Assembly (NCBI GenBank): GCA_022777285.1
Contig: JALFGN010000134.1
Span: forward strand, 1-51,761
Length of the DNA stretch: 51,761 nucleotides
Origin: Blautia sp.
GTDB lineage: Bacteria > Bacillota > Clostridia > Lachnospirales > Lachnospiraceae
Direction of reading: 5' to 3'
Below the pieces are notes generated by a model. It had not been told where the DNA came from, did not search any database, and worked only from the letters and a program-made list of their open reading frames with translations. Each line of letters begins with the position of its first letter. Within the stretch, counting starts at the first letter, position 1. A program made the position numbers and the translations under genes. Shown here piece by piece: positions 9,127 to 18,081 of this stretch.

Positions 9127-10377
9127 ATGCAGTTAAAGAAAAAGCCAGTAACAGGAATGAAAGATATTTTACCAAGAGAGATGGAGATCCGTGATTATGT
9201 GATTTCTCTGATTAAAGAAACTTATAAACAGTTTGGTTTTACCTCTATGGAAACACCATGCGTGGAACACATTGAAAATCTTACGAGTAAACAGGGCGGT
9301 GACAATGAAAAACTGATTTTCCGTATTCTGAAACGTGGAGATAAACTGAAAATCAACGAAGCAAAAGAAGAGAATGATCTGGTAGACAGCGGTCTGCGTT
9401 ATGACCTGACAGTACCTCTTTGCCGTTTCTATTCCAATAATGCAAATGAGCTGCCTTCTCCATTTAAAGCACTGCAGATGGGAAATGTATTCCGTGCGGA
9501 CAGACCACAGAGAGGACGTTTCCGTCAGTTTATGCAGTGTGACATCGATATTCTGGGGGATCCTACAAATCTGGCTGAGATTGATGTTATTCTGGCAACT
9601 TCCACATTGGTTGGAAAACTGGATTTTGACAGCTTTACGATTCGTATCAATGACAGGAGATTCCTGAAAGCAATGGCTGCATACAGTGGTTTCCCGGAAG
9701 CATCTTATGATCAGGTATTTATTATTCTTGATAAGATGGATAAGATCGGTCTGGATGGTGTGGCAGCAGAATTGGAAGAATCCGGATTTGCGAAAGAAAG
9801 CATTGAAAAATACATTGCATTATTTGATGCAGTAGGAAATGGAATCGACGGTGTAAAATACTGCAAAGAAAAACTGGAAGGTTTCCTGGATCCGGATGTT
9901 GCAGATAATATGTCTACAATTATCGAAAGCGTTATGGAAGCAAAAACAGCAAACTTTACCATCGAATTCGATCCGACATTGGTTCGCGGTATGTCTTATT
10001 ATACAGGACCAATCTTCGAGATTTCCATCGACGGTTTTGCGGGCAGTGTCGGCGGCGGCGGACGTTATGATGAAATGATCGGTAAATTTACAGGAACTCC
10101 GACACCAGCTACCGGATTTTCCATTGGATTTGAACGTATTGTTATGCTTCTGATGGAAAAAGGATTCAAAGTACCGGGAAGTTCCGATAAAAAGGCTTAT
10201 CTGCTTGACAAAAAACTGTCATCTGATAAACTGGTAGAGGTTGTAAAGAAAGCTGGAGAAGAAAGAAAAGCAGGTAAGAGTGTAAATATTGTTTACATGA
10301 AGAAAAATAAAAAATTCCAGAAAGAACAGCTGATTGCAGAAGGTTATGAAACCATCGAAGAAGTCTATAATGACTGA
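9127..10377 (+). CDS. hisS: Histidyl-tRNA synthetase
   Basis: Class II aminoacyl-tRNA synthetase charging tRNA-His, 416 residues, the usual size. It opens with the typical KPVTGMKDILPREMEIRDYV, carries motif 2 around GNVFRADRPQRGRFRQFMQ and the histidine-binding segment LVRGMSYYTGPIFEI. Motif 3 lies near GGGGRYDEM and ATGFSIGFERI, and the C-terminal region is the anticodon-binding domain. AAAAGGAGAG precedes the ATG. Only 33 bases separate it from the HD gene, with no room for a T-box leader, so it depends on the upstream operon promoter. Confidence 0.95.
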   Translation: MQLKKKPVTGMKDILPREMEIRDYVISLIKETYKQFGFTSMETPCVEHIENLTSKQGGDNEKLIFRILKRGDKLKINEAKEENDLVDSGLRYDLTVPLCRFYSNNANELPSPFKALQMGNVFRADRPQRGRFRQFMQCDIDILGDPTNLAEIDVILATSTLVGKLDFDSFTIRINDRRFLKAMAAYSGFPEASYDQVFIILDKMDKIGLDGVAAELEESGFAKESIEKYIALFDAVGNGIDGVKYCKEKLEGFLDPDVADNMSTIIESVMEAKTANFTIEFDPTLVRGMSYYTGPIFEISIDGFAGSVGGGGRYDEMIGKFTGTPTPATGFSIGFERIVMLLMEKGFKVPGSSDKKAYLLDKKLSSDKLVEVVKKAGEERKAGKSVNIVYMKKNKKFQKEQLIAEGYETIEEVYND

Positions 10378-10415
10378 TTCGATATGCACAAGCGGGATTA
10401 AGGAGAGTTGACACA

Positions 10416-12209
10416 ATGGCAGAATCAATGAAAGGGTTGAAAAGAACCCATAGATGTGCAGAAGTTACAAAGGCAGAGATCGGCAGTACGGTAACGCTTA
10501 TGGGCTGGGTACAGAAAAGCCGTAACAAAGGCGGAATCGTTTTTGTGGACCTGCGTGACCGTTCAGGGATTATGCAGATTATCTTTGAAAATGGAGATAT
10601 TGATGCAGAAGGCTTTGAAAAGGCAGGAAGATTAAGAAGCGAATTTGTAATCGCTGTTACCGGACGTGTGGAAGCACGTTCCGGTGCAGTGAATGAAAAT
10701 CTTGCAACTGGTGAAATCGAAGTGCGGGCAAATTCACTCCGTGTGCTTTCAGAAGCAGATACACCTCCGTTTCCAATTGAGGAAAACAGCAAGACAAGAG
10801 AAGAAGTCCGTCTGAAATATCGTTATCTGGACTTAAGAAGACCGGATCTTCAGAGAAACATTATGCTTCGTTCCAAAGTAGCTGTACTGGTACGTCAGTT
10901 CCTGGCAAATGAGGGATTTCTTGAGATTGAAACTCCGATTCTGAATAAGAGTACACCGGAAGGCGCAAGAGATTATCTGGTACCTAGCCGTGTACATCCG
11001 GGAAGCTTTTATGCGCTGCCTCAGTCACCACAGATTTTCAAACAGCTCCTTATGTGTTCCGGATATGATCGCTATTTCCAGATCGCAAAATGTTTCAGAG
11101 ATGAAGATTTACGTGCAGACCGTCAGCCGGAATTTACACAGATTGATATGGAACTTTCTTTTGTAGATGTGGATGATGTAATTGATGTAAATGAGCGTAT
11201 GTTAGCCTTTCTGTTTAAAGAAGTTCTTGATGTGGAAGTACAGCTTCCAATTCAGAGAATGACCTGGAAGGAAGCTATGAATCGCTTTGGTTCGGATAAA
11301 CCGGATCTTCGTTTTGGAATGGAACTGACCGATGTTTCAGAGATAGTAAAAGGCTGTGAATTTGCAGTATTTAAAAATGCTCTCGAGGCAGGCGGAAGTG
11401 TTCGTGGTATCAATGCAAAAGGGCAGGGAGCGATGCCGCGCAAGAAAATTGACAAACTGGTAGAATTTGCGAAAGGATATGGTGCCAAAGGACTTGCGTA
11501 TATTGCAATGCAGGAAGATGGTACTTATAAATCTTCTTTTGCAAAATTCATGACAGAAGAAGAAATGAAAGCTTTGATTGACGCAATGCAGGGAGAACCG
11601 GGTGATTTACTTCTTTTTGCAGCAGATAAAACAAAACTTGTCTGGGATGTTCTGGGTGCACTTCGTCTGGAACTGGCACGTCAGATGGATCTGCTCGACA
11701 AAAATGAGTATCGTTTTGTATGGATTACAGAATTCCCTCTTCTGGAATGGTCAGAAGAGGAAAACCGTTTTACAGCGATGCATCACCCATTTACTATGCC
11801 AATGGAAGAAGATCTGCATTTGATTGATACAGATCCGGGAGCAGTACGTGCAAAAGCTTACGATATTGTTCTGAACGGAAATGAAATCGGTGGCGGAAGT
11901 GTTCGTATCCATCAGGATGATATTCAGGAAAAAATGTTTGAGACACTGGGATTCACCAAAGAACAGGCATATAATCAGTTTGGTTTCCTGTTGAATGCAT
12001 TCAAATATGGGGTACCGCCTCACGCAGGACTTGCTTACGGATTGGATCGTATGGTAATGCTTATGGCAAAAGAAGATTCCATTCGAGAAGTCATTGCCTT
12101 CCCGAAGGTAAAAGATGCATCCTGTCTTATGTCAGAAGCTCCAAATGTTGTAGATAAAAAACAGCTGGAAGATTTGTGCATTGAGGTTTGCTTACCAAAA
12201 GAAGAATAA
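10416..12209 (+). CDS. aspS: Aspartyl-tRNA synthetase
   Basis: Class II synthetase of bacterial type, 597 residues. It has an N-terminal OB-fold anticodon domain (GWVQKSRNKGGIVFVDLRDRSG split around residue 25-45), motif 2 (FRDEDLRADRQPEFTQID), the inserted GAD domain in the middle (about 290-410) and a C-terminal motif 3 (AYGLDRMVML). Whether it also charges tRNA-Asn cannot be told without knowing if the genome has asnS or gatCAB. AAGGAGAGTTGACACA precedes the ATG. It is the last gene of the apt operon, with a strong terminator 7 bases past the stop. Confidence 0.95.
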   Translation: MAESMKGLKRTHRCAEVTKAEIGSTVTLMGWVQKSRNKGGIVFVDLRDRSGIMQIIFENGDIDAEGFEKAGRLRSEFVIAVTGRVEARSGAVNENLATGEIEVRANSLRVLSEADTPPFPIEENSKTREEVRLKYRYLDLRRPDLQRNIMLRSKVAVLVRQFLANEGFLEIETPILNKSTPEGARDYLVPSRVHPGSFYALPQSPQIFKQLLMCSGYDRYFQIAKCFRDEDLRADRQPEFTQIDMELSFVDVDDVIDVNERMLAFLFKEVLDVEVQLPIQRMTWKEAMNRFGSDKPDLRFGMELTDVSEIVKGCEFAVFKNALEAGGSVRGINAKGQGAMPRKKIDKLVEFAKGYGAKGLAYIAMQEDGTYKSSFAKFMTEEEMKALIDAMQGEPGDLLLFAADKTKLVWDVLGALRLELARQMDLLDKNEYRFVWITEFPLLEWSEEENRFTAMHHPFTMPMEEDLHLIDTDPGAVRAKAYDIVLNGNEIGGGSVRIHQDDIQEKMFETLGFTKEQAYNQFGFLLNAFKYGVPPHAGLAYGLDRMVMLMAKEDSIREVIAFPKVKDASCLMSEAPNVVDKKQLEDLCIEVCLPKEE

Positions 12210-12215
12210 AAAACA

Positions 12216-12248
12216 GGCAGAGGATTTTGGGTCCTCTGCCGTTTTTTT
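12216..12248 (+). terminator. Intrinsic terminator after aspS, shared with convergent gene
   Basis: A 9-bp perfect stem (GGCAGAGGA with TCCTCTGCC), a 7-base loop and a T7 run after one G. The A-rich left flank lets it work in reverse for the convergent lipoprotein gene, whose stop codon lies within the T run. Confidence 0.9.
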
Positions 12249-13362
12249 ATTCTTCGTTGTCATCGGTTGTCAGAACAGCCTCGTTAATACCGCCAAGAAT
12301 TGCCTCTGCGATTTTGTTGTCCATCTGAATTTTCCAGTTTGTACCATCATTGATCAGGTTGATTTTCACTTCTTTGGAAGTGGTGGCCTGATTATTTTTA
12401 ATACTTTCCAGAAGGACTTCCCGTTCTTTCTCCCGTCTGCCAAACATACCTGCTTCCAGGGCTTCTGAAGTCTGCATCCATTCTTCCAGTTTCTTATGAT
12501 AAGTGTCAATAATACTGATAAAATCGGCACTGGTAATCGAGACGGTTACCGTTGCGTTTGTTTTTCCTATTTTCGTGCCTTTTATCTCATAGTCAAAAAA
12601 CTGGTGAATCTGCTGAGCAATTGCATGGGTAACAGAACTGCTGTAGGTATCGTCCAGATCCAGCATACTGTCCAGCGACAGATAAATATTCAGCTGTTCG
12701 GAGTCAAATTCCTTAATGGTATCAAAATGAATTTTTACTACGTCTTCCGGAGAAAGGAAAGAAGAATCTGCCATGTAGGTCAGAAAATTTCCAGTCAGTT
12801 CATTTTCCAGACGATCGTCTGGAATCATTTCCCAGATATCGTTTTCTTTTTTAAATTCGACAGGGAAAGAAGAATCCGTTAGATCATATTCGTGTGTCTT
12901 TAAAATTTCTCCAAGCAGAAGATAAGAATCATACAAAGAGAAATTGACTTGTGCCGGATTGGCATCTTCTTCAATATGCTTTTGTAAGGCTGCAATCGAA
13001 TAGTCTTTTGCAAGTGCTTTTGTATCCAGATTGGTTATGGTGATCACAGCGGTAGCTTTCGTATCATCGTATTCAATATCGGAAACTTTATAAGAAAAAT
13101 TTTTATAAAATTCAGTAAAAATCTCTGTAATTGCAGGATCAACAGTTGGATTGGATGTTTTTGATGTTTCTGTATCGGGAAATAAGTCTGCCTCTTGAAG
13201 ATATTGTTCGATTGTTTGGGTATCGGGGTGTTCCAGATATCCCAATTCTTCCTTGACGGCCTCACGGATTCCCCTTCGCTCCTGGATACTGCAGCCCGTG
13301 AGGAAAAAGGTACTGGTAATAAGGGATACTGCAAAAATATTTCTGATATGTCGGATTCTCAT
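12247..13362 (-). CDS. Lipoprotein of unknown function
   Basis: A 371-residue predicted lipoprotein. The N-terminus MRIRHIRN is basic, followed by a hydrophobic stretch and the lipobox FLTGCS, so the mature protein would be attached to the outer face of the membrane through the cysteine. The remainder is polar with repeated alternation of helix-like and strand-like segments, including two NTF2/DUF4878-like-looking stretches (SVDIEYDDTKATAVITI-like and KIGKTNATVTVSIT), each a strand-rich unit; this reading is weak. The start at 13362 rather than 13377 is chosen because AAGGAGA lies 6 bases upstream of it. It is divergent from the adaptor-permease operon, which may indicate a shared stress or envelope role. 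Confidence 0.75.
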   Translation of the reverse strand: MRIRHIRNIFAVSLITSTFFLTGCSIQERRGIREAVKEELGYLEHPDTQTIEQYLQEADLFPDTETSKTSNPTVDPAITEIFTEFYKNFSYKVSDIEYDDTKATAVITITNLDTKALAKDYSIAALQKHIEEDANPAQVNFSLYDSYLLLGEILKTHEYDLTDSSFPVEFKKENDIWEMIPDDRLENELTGNFLTYMADSSFLSPEDVVKIHFDTIKEFDSEQLNIYLSLDSMLDLDDTYSSSVTHAIAQQIHQFFDYEIKGTKIGKTNATVTVSITSADFISIIDTYHKKLEEWMQTSEALEAGMFGRREKEREVLLESIKNNQATTSKEVKINLINDGTNWKIQMDNKIAEAILGGINEAVLTTDDNEE

Positions 13363-13400
13363 GTTAATCTCCTTCATTTTTCATCTGTTTTGCAATATTT

Positions 13401-13429
13401 ACATTAAAGCAAGGTATTCATTTTGTCAA
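13401..13429 (-). promoter_or_regulatory. Promoter candidate for the lipoprotein gene
   Basis: On the minus strand a perfect TTGACA -35 is followed after 17 bp by TAATGT, a poor -10. The leader would be about 30 bases long. The consensus -35 with a weak -10 is why confidence is limited. Confidence 0.45.
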
Positions 13430-13442
13430 GAGAAAGCCGTTC

Positions 13443-13462
13443 CTTAAGTCTTCTTAAGATTA
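13443..13462 (+). promoter_or_regulatory. Direct repeat CTTAAG spaced 10 bp, possible operator
   Basis: CTTAAGTCTT is followed immediately by CTTAAGATTA, two copies of a palindromic hexamer with one helical turn between starts. OmpR-family response regulators bind such tandem half-sites. The pair lies between the two divergent promoters, about 17 bp upstream of the adaptor -35. Confidence 0.4.
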
Positions 13463-13478
13463 ATTCTTCAGCGGAAGA

Positions 13479-13507
13479 AAGACACCAATGGGGAAATCTG
13501 TTATACT
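13479..13507 (+). promoter_or_regulatory. Promoter candidate for the adaptor-permease operon
   Basis: A TATACT -10 lies 17 bp after AAGACA, a weak -35 (4 of 6 matches to TTGACA). The weak -35 together with the upstream direct repeat suggests activator-dependent transcription. Confidence 0.5.
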
Positions 13508-13546
13508 GAAGGAAAACAGAACAGTAAAGTAAAGGAGGCTTTGCAG

Positions 13547-14779
13547 GTGATAAAAAAAAGAATGGAAAAGAAGAAATTATTGATAGGAGTCAGTGTGCTG
13601 GTTCTTACTGCAGCAGCAGGAACCGGAATTTATTTTATGGGAAACAAGACGAAAACAGCTGATACAGAACTTGCTTATGTAAGCCGCGTCTCTTCCATGG
13701 ATCCATTTTCTGGTATACAGAGGATGGCAGGAGTGGTAGAGCCACAGAAAACATGGGAGGTACAGAAGAATCCGGAGCGTGAAGTAAAAGAAATTCTGGT
13801 AAAAACAGGAGATACTGTCTGTGTTGGAACTGCACTTTTTATCTATGATACGGAACAGTTGGAAAGTGATCTGGAACAGGCATTATTGGAATTGGAACGA
13901 TTTGACGGCAATATGGAAAATTTGAAGGCACAGATTGCTCAGCTGGAAAAAGAAAAGAAAAAAGCCTCCGAGGATGAAAAATTTTCTTATACAACCGAAA
14001 TTCAGACTGCGCAGATGGATCTGAAAAAGGCCGAATACGAAAAAAAGGCAAAAGAAGTGCAAATTACCCAGATGAGAGAAAAAATCGGTAATTCTACGGT
14101 CACCAGTGAGATGGAGGGAGTCGTAAAAAATATTAACGAGACCAATGAGATCGATCCTTATAGTGGAAATACACAGGCATTTATGACCATACTTGCAACC
14201 GGGGATTATCGGATCAAAGGAAAAGTAAATGAACAGAATCTGTACGAAATACAGGAAGGAGAACGTGCCATTATCCGATCCAGAGTAGATGAGACAAAGA
14301 CATGGACCGGTACATTTGCGGCAGTGGATACAGAAAAAGCAGAGACTACAAACAACAATATGTATTATGGAAATGGTGATTCCGGAGATACGACATCTAC
14401 TTCTTATCCATTTTATGTGAATTTGGACAGTTCGCAGGATCTGCTGTTGGGACAGCATGTCTACATTGAAAGAGACATGGGAATCGAAGAAAAAGAAGGC
14501 TTATGGCTGGATGAAGGTTATATTGCAGAGTTGGATGCAGAACCTTATGTATGGGTGGAAAATAAAGATGGGAAATTGGAAAAAAGAGAGATTGCGCTTG
14601 GAGCATACGATGAAGAACTGTTTCGTTATCAGATTACGGATGGTCTGAATGCAAATGATTATGTTGCATTTCCGCAGGAGTTTCTGAAAGAAGGCATGAA
14701 GACAACCCATGAAGAAGTTTCCATTCCATATGAAGAGATGGACATAGAAGAGACAATGGACGGTGAAGTTTATGAATAA
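13547..14779 (+). CDS. HlyD/MacA-type membrane fusion (adaptor) protein 1
   Basis: Adaptor subunit of an ABC-type export or envelope system. One N-terminal membrane segment (about residues 9-28, LLIGVSVLVLTAAAGTGIYF) anchors it, followed by a barrel-sandwich/biotinyl-lipoyl half (EVKEILVKTGDTVCVGTALF), a Lys/Glu-rich coiled-coil hairpin (about 100-180), the second lipoyl half (TVTSEMEGVVKNI) and beta-barrel domains. The GTG at 13547 is chosen because AAAGGAGG lies 8 bases before it; a TTG at 13541 is too close and the ATG at 13562 is too far. The stop overlaps the start of the second adaptor. The partner genes are a second adaptor and a permease; no ATPase lies in the cluster. Confidence 0.82.
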   Translation: MIKKRMEKKKLLIGVSVLVLTAAAGTGIYFMGNKTKTADTELAYVSRVSSMDPFSGIQRMAGVVEPQKTWEVQKNPEREVKEILVKTGDTVCVGTALFIYDTEQLESDLEQALLELERFDGNMENLKAQIAQLEKEKKKASEDEKFSYTTEIQTAQMDLKKAEYEKKAKEVQITQMREKIGNSTVTSEMEGVVKNINETNEIDPYSGNTQAFMTILATGDYRIKGKVNEQNLYEIQEGERAIIRSRVDETKTWTGTFAAVDTEKAETTNNNMYYGNGDSGDTTSTSYPFYVNLDSSQDLLLGQHVYIERDMGIEEKEGLWLDEGYIAELDAEPYVWVENKDGKLEKREIALGAYDEELFRYQITDGLNANDYVAFPQEFLKEGMKTTHEEVSIPYEEMDIEETMDGEVYE

Positions 14780-16727
14780 AAAAATAAAAGCAGGAATCCT
14801 TGCTGCAGGGGTTGTTGTAATTCTTGCCGGAGGAATCGGATTTGGACTGTCGAAAATGAATAAGACGAAAGTGGATGTCTATCAGGTAGGAGAAATCAAG
14901 CAGAGTATGTGGGGAGAGAGCAATTCCCTGGAAGGAATCATTACCTCCAGTGTTTCACAGAAAATTCAGCTGCAGGATAACCAGATTGTAGAAGAAGTAT
15001 TTGTGCAGGAAGGACAGAGTGTGGTAGAGGGAACCCCGCTGCTTTCTTATGATATGACATTAGTCAATATTGATCTGGAAATGGAAAAACTGAATCGGGA
15101 ACAATTAAAAATCAAAAAAAAGGGGCTGGAAAATACACTGGAAAAATTAAAGAAAAAAGAAGTTGCAAAAACAGGCACTTCTTTGGAAACTTATGAAGTC
15201 CTTCCTTTAGCAGTTTGGAATTCGGAAATAAATCTGGAAATTCTTCCAGAATGGAAAGCGAATGTGCCGGAGAATCCACAAGAACCAGAACAGCCGGAAG
15301 AACCACAGGAGCCGGAGAATCCACAAGAACCGGAACAGCCGGAAGAGCCACAGGAACCGGAGAATCCACAAGAACCGGAAGAACCGCAGGAACCGGAGAA
15401 TCCAGAACAGCCAGAAGAACCACAGGAGCCGGAGAATCCAGAAAACCCGGAACAGCCGGAAAACCCGGAAAATCCACAGCAGCCAGAAGTAAAAGCGTAT
15501 GAGCGATTGTATGGAGACCCGGAATTGGATACCGTATTTCAGGAAAAAGGAGAGAAAGCCGTTCCCTATAAAGGCAGTGGAACAGAAGAAGATCCGTATC
15601 TCTATTTATGTAAAGAAAATGTATTGATTCAGGGGGCTTTTTTAAATCAGCTGGCAGGATTTACAGAAGATGGAACAGAAAGACATCCGGTTCATTGTAT
15701 TTTGGAACTGCGAAAAGAGAATAAAAAAGAAGGAAGGCTGTTGGCTGCTCTTTATCTGAACGGAGAGAAAATAGCAGAAAAAGTGAAAGCAGACGGTTGG
15801 TATAAGACGTATTTGGGAACTTATGATCCGATTCAGGAACCGCAGCAGCCACAAAATCCGGAAGTCCCTGGTAATGGAGAAAATCCATCCGATCCGGATC
15901 CGGAAGGAATAGGAGATCTTTTTGATGACATTCCGGGAGCGGGAGATTTTATGGAAGAAATTCCGGAAGACGCCATTATCAATACTTATACAAAAGAAGA
16001 ACAGGAAAAAGCCATTGCAGAGACGAATCATGAAATCCGGACAATCACCCTTGATATCAAAGAAAGTGATCGGAAGGTACAGGCAATCGAAAAGCAATTG
16101 AATAATCAGGTGGTAAAGAGTACAATCGTAGGAACAGTAAAGAAAGTTGGAGACAAGGAGAAAGGACAGATTGACGGGGAACCATTTCTGGAGATTGAGA
16201 GTACAGAAGGCATTTATGTAACAGGAACAGTAAATGAATATATGCTGGAAAAGATTAAAGAAGGGCAGATACTTACAGGATTTTCTTATCAGTCTGGTAT
16301 GATGTTTGAGGCACAGGTGAAAGAAGTTTCCCCTTATCCTGCTTCTGATAATTATTATGGATACAGTAATAACAGCCAGGTCTCTTACTATCCGTTTACT
16401 GCTTATATCAGTAACAGTCAGGGACTGGAAAATCAGGAATGGGTGAATATGGAACTTCCGGCAGAAGAAATCAGCGGGGATGGCATCTATCTGAGTCGGG
16501 AATATATCCGCGAAAAAGATGGAGAAGATTTTGTATATAAGGAAGATGAGAATCACAGATTGGTAAAACAACCGGTAAAAACAGGCAAATTGTTTTACGG
16601 CATGATTGAAATCAAAGAAGGAATTACAGAAGAAGATTATATTTCCTTCCCTTATGGAAAAAAGGTAAAAGAAGGTGCAAAGACGAAGCGGGTTTCTATG
16701 GAAGATATGTATAGTATGTATGATTAA
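14772..16727 (+). CDS. HlyD-type adaptor protein 2 with Glu/Pro repeat and inserted domain
   Basis: A 651-residue membrane-anchored adaptor, much longer than adaptor 1. Residues about 6-26 form the membrane segment, then a lipoyl half (QIVEEVFVQEGQSVVEGTPL) and the first coiled-coil arm (to about 130). Residues 165-240 are a Glu/Pro/Gln/Asn repeat. About 115 residues of a distinct folded-looking domain follow (YLYLCKENVLIQGAFLNQLAG region), then a second proline-rich linker (EPQQPQNPEVPGNGENPSD). The second coil arm starts near 400, then the other lipoyl half (VVKSTIVGTVKKVGDKEKG) and the barrel. So a whole domain is inserted at the tip of the hairpin. The ATG at 14772 overlaps the previous stop by 8 bases; no strong Shine-Dalgarno, so coupled translation is likely. 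Confidence 0.8.
   Translation: MNKKIKAGILAAGVVVILAGGIGFGLSKMNKTKVDVYQVGEIKQSMWGESNSLEGIITSSVSQKIQLQDNQIVEEVFVQEGQSVVEGTPLLSYDMTLVNIDLEMEKLNREQLKIKKKGLENTLEKLKKKEVAKTGTSLETYEVLPLAVWNSEINLEILPEWKANVPENPQEPEQPEEPQEPENPQEPEQPEEPQEPENPQEPEEPQEPENPEQPEEPQEPENPENPEQPENPENPQQPEVKAYERLYGDPELDTVFQEKGEKAVPYKGSGTEEDPYLYLCKENVLIQGAFLNQLAGFTEDGTERHPVHCILELRKENKKEGRLLAALYLNGEKIAEKVKADGWYKTYLGTYDPIQEPQQPQNPEVPGNGENPSDPDPEGIGDLFDDIPGAGDFMEEIPEDAIINTYTKEEQEKAIAETNHEIRTITLDIKESDRKVQAIEKQLNNQVVKSTIVGTVKKVGDKEKGQIDGEPFLEIESTEGIYVTGTVNEYMLEKIKEGQILTGFSYQSGMMFEAQVKEVSPYPASDNYYGYSNNSQVSYYPFTAYISNSQGLENQEWVNMELPAEEISGDGIYLSREYIREKDGEDFVYKEDENHRLVKQPVKTGKLFYGMIEIKEGITEEDYISFPYGKKVKEGAKTKRVSMEDMYSMYD
15267..15488 (+). 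repeat. In-gene tandem repeat coding a Glu/Pro-rich linker
   Basis: About 222 bp made of degenerate units of 36-45 bp. The longest unit, PENPQEPEQPEEPQE, occurs twice in a row, then shortened versions PENPQEPEEPQE and PENPEQPEEPQE, ending in PENPENPEQPENPENPQQPE. Units differ by multiples of 3 and small synonymous changes, as expected of slippage or unequal crossing-over in frame. Confidence 0.9.
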
Positions 16728-16746
16728 ATAAGGAGGCCGGTACGAG

Positions 16747-18000
16747 ATGGTTGAAAATATACGCCTGTCCTTTCAGGGAATCTGGGCACATAAACTCCGG
16801 TCCTTTTTGACGATGCTGGGAATTATTATAGGAATTGCTTCGATTATTTCCATTGTATCTACGATAAAAGGAACCAATGAACAGATTAAGATGAATCTCA
16901 TCGGAGAAGGCGATAATGTGGTAGATATCACTCTGAATGAAGGAGGCGGAATCTATCAGATGGAATATCAGGGACTTCCACAGGGAGTTCCGGTGCTGAA
17001 TCAGGAGCAGAAGCAGCGGATCCTGGATTTGGATCAGGTAGAAAATGTAACATTTTACAGACTGCGGGAATATGCAGACAGCATTTTTTATCAGAATCAG
17101 AGTATGGACGGTGGAAAAGTTCTTGGAATCGACAGGGATTATCTGGATACCTGCGGATACCAGATGATCCGGGGGCGTGGATTCACACAGAAAGATTATG
17201 AGAAGTTTCATAAAGTGGCTCTTTTGGACGAAACGGCAGCAAACAGTTTCTTCGAAAAAGGGGATGAAATTGGGAAAACGCTTGAAATTAAAGGAGAACC
17301 CTTTACGATTGTGGGAATTATAAAAAAATCCGATGAATATGAACCGGTTATTAACAGTGTGGAGGAGTATTACACTTATTACAGCGATGACAGTGGTATG
17401 GTGTTGATTCCGGACACCTCATGGCCCATTGTCTATCAGTACGACGAACCGCAGCAGGCAGCCGTGCGGACAACAGCACCGGAGAATATGAGTGCAGTAG
17501 GAAAAAAAGCAGAAGAAATCCTCAATGAAGGAATCAACAGTATGTCCGGCAGTGTAAAGTATAAGGCAAAAGATATTATGGAGAAAGCAAAAGGGCTGCA
17601 GCAAATCAGTGAAAATACAAATCGTCAGCTGATCTGGATTGCAAGTATTTCTCTTCTGGTAGGAGGCATTGGTGTTATGAATATTATGCTGGTTTCTGTT
17701 ACGGAGCGAACAGGGGAAATTGGTTTGAAGAAAGCAATCGGAGCCAATAAAAAGAGAATTCTCGGACAGTTTTTGACGGAAGCGGCAGTATTGACAAGCA
17801 TTGGAGGGATTCTTGGTGTATTGGCCGGAATAATTCTTGCAAGGATTATCTCGAAAATATCGCAGACGCCGCTTGTGATCAGTTTTCCTGCCGCACTGGC
17901 AGCAGTAGCCTTCTCAACTGTGATTGGACTTGTGTTTGGCCTTCTTCCATCTGTGAAAGCTGCAAATTTAAGCCCCATCGAAGCACTGCGAAGAATGTGA
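16747..18000 (+). CDS. MacB/FtsX-type ABC transporter permease
   Basis: A 417-residue permease. The N-terminal membrane helix (LRSFLTMLGIIIGIASIISIV split near residues 17-40) is followed by a large outer domain of about 220 residues containing the MacB_PCD-like features, and three C-terminal helices. These begin with WIASISLLVGGIGVMNIMLVS and include the VTERTGEIGLKKAIGA signature of FtsX-type permeases. It ends with the usual SPIEALRRM. Such permeases do not transport across the membrane themselves but couple ATP use to a periplasmic or outer-face adaptor. AAGGAGG precedes the ATG. It is last in the operon and no ATP-binding subunit precedes or follows it. Confidence 0.88.
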   Translation: MVENIRLSFQGIWAHKLRSFLTMLGIIIGIASIISIVSTIKGTNEQIKMNLIGEGDNVVDITLNEGGGIYQMEYQGLPQGVPVLNQEQKQRILDLDQVENVTFYRLREYADSIFYQNQSMDGGKVLGIDRDYLDTCGYQMIRGRGFTQKDYEKFHKVALLDETAANSFFEKGDEIGKTLEIKGEPFTIVGIIKKSDEYEPVINSVEEYYTYYSDDSGMVLIPDTSWPIVYQYDEPQQAAVRTTAPENMSAVGKKAEEILNEGINSMSGSVKYKAKDIMEKAKGLQQISENTNRQLIWIASISLLVGGIGVMNIMLVSVTERTGEIGLKKAIGANKKRILGQFLTEAAVLTSIGGILGVLAGIILARIISKISQTPLVISFPAALAAVAFSTVIGLVFGLLPSVKAANLSPIEALRRM

Positions 18001-18010
18001 CGGAAAGTCA

Positions 18011-18039
18011 TTGTATTTATGAACTGTCTGTGATATGAT
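18011..18039 (+). promoter_or_regulatory. Promoter upstream of degV
   Basis: TTGTAT and TATGAT are separated by 17 bp, and TGA before the -10 makes an extended -10. A leader of about 37 bases would follow. This sets degV and argS apart from the permease operon. Confidence 0.68.
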
Positions 18040-18081
18040 AAAAAACAGTAACCCTATTTTGGAAAAAGGAGTTTGAGATAA

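Noticed and set aside
9094-10415. T-box riboswitch before hisS or aspS
   Set aside because: Gaps of only 33 and 38 bases leave no room for a T-box; argS likewise has 9 bases.
15215-15502. Arg/Thr-rich open frames over the Glu/Pro repeat
   Set aside because: Other-frame reading of the repeat DNA; composition mirrors the repeat.
15642-16571. 309-codon open frame opposite adaptor 2
   Set aside because: Antisense to a well-supported gene, Phe/Ile/Cys-rich, no family features.
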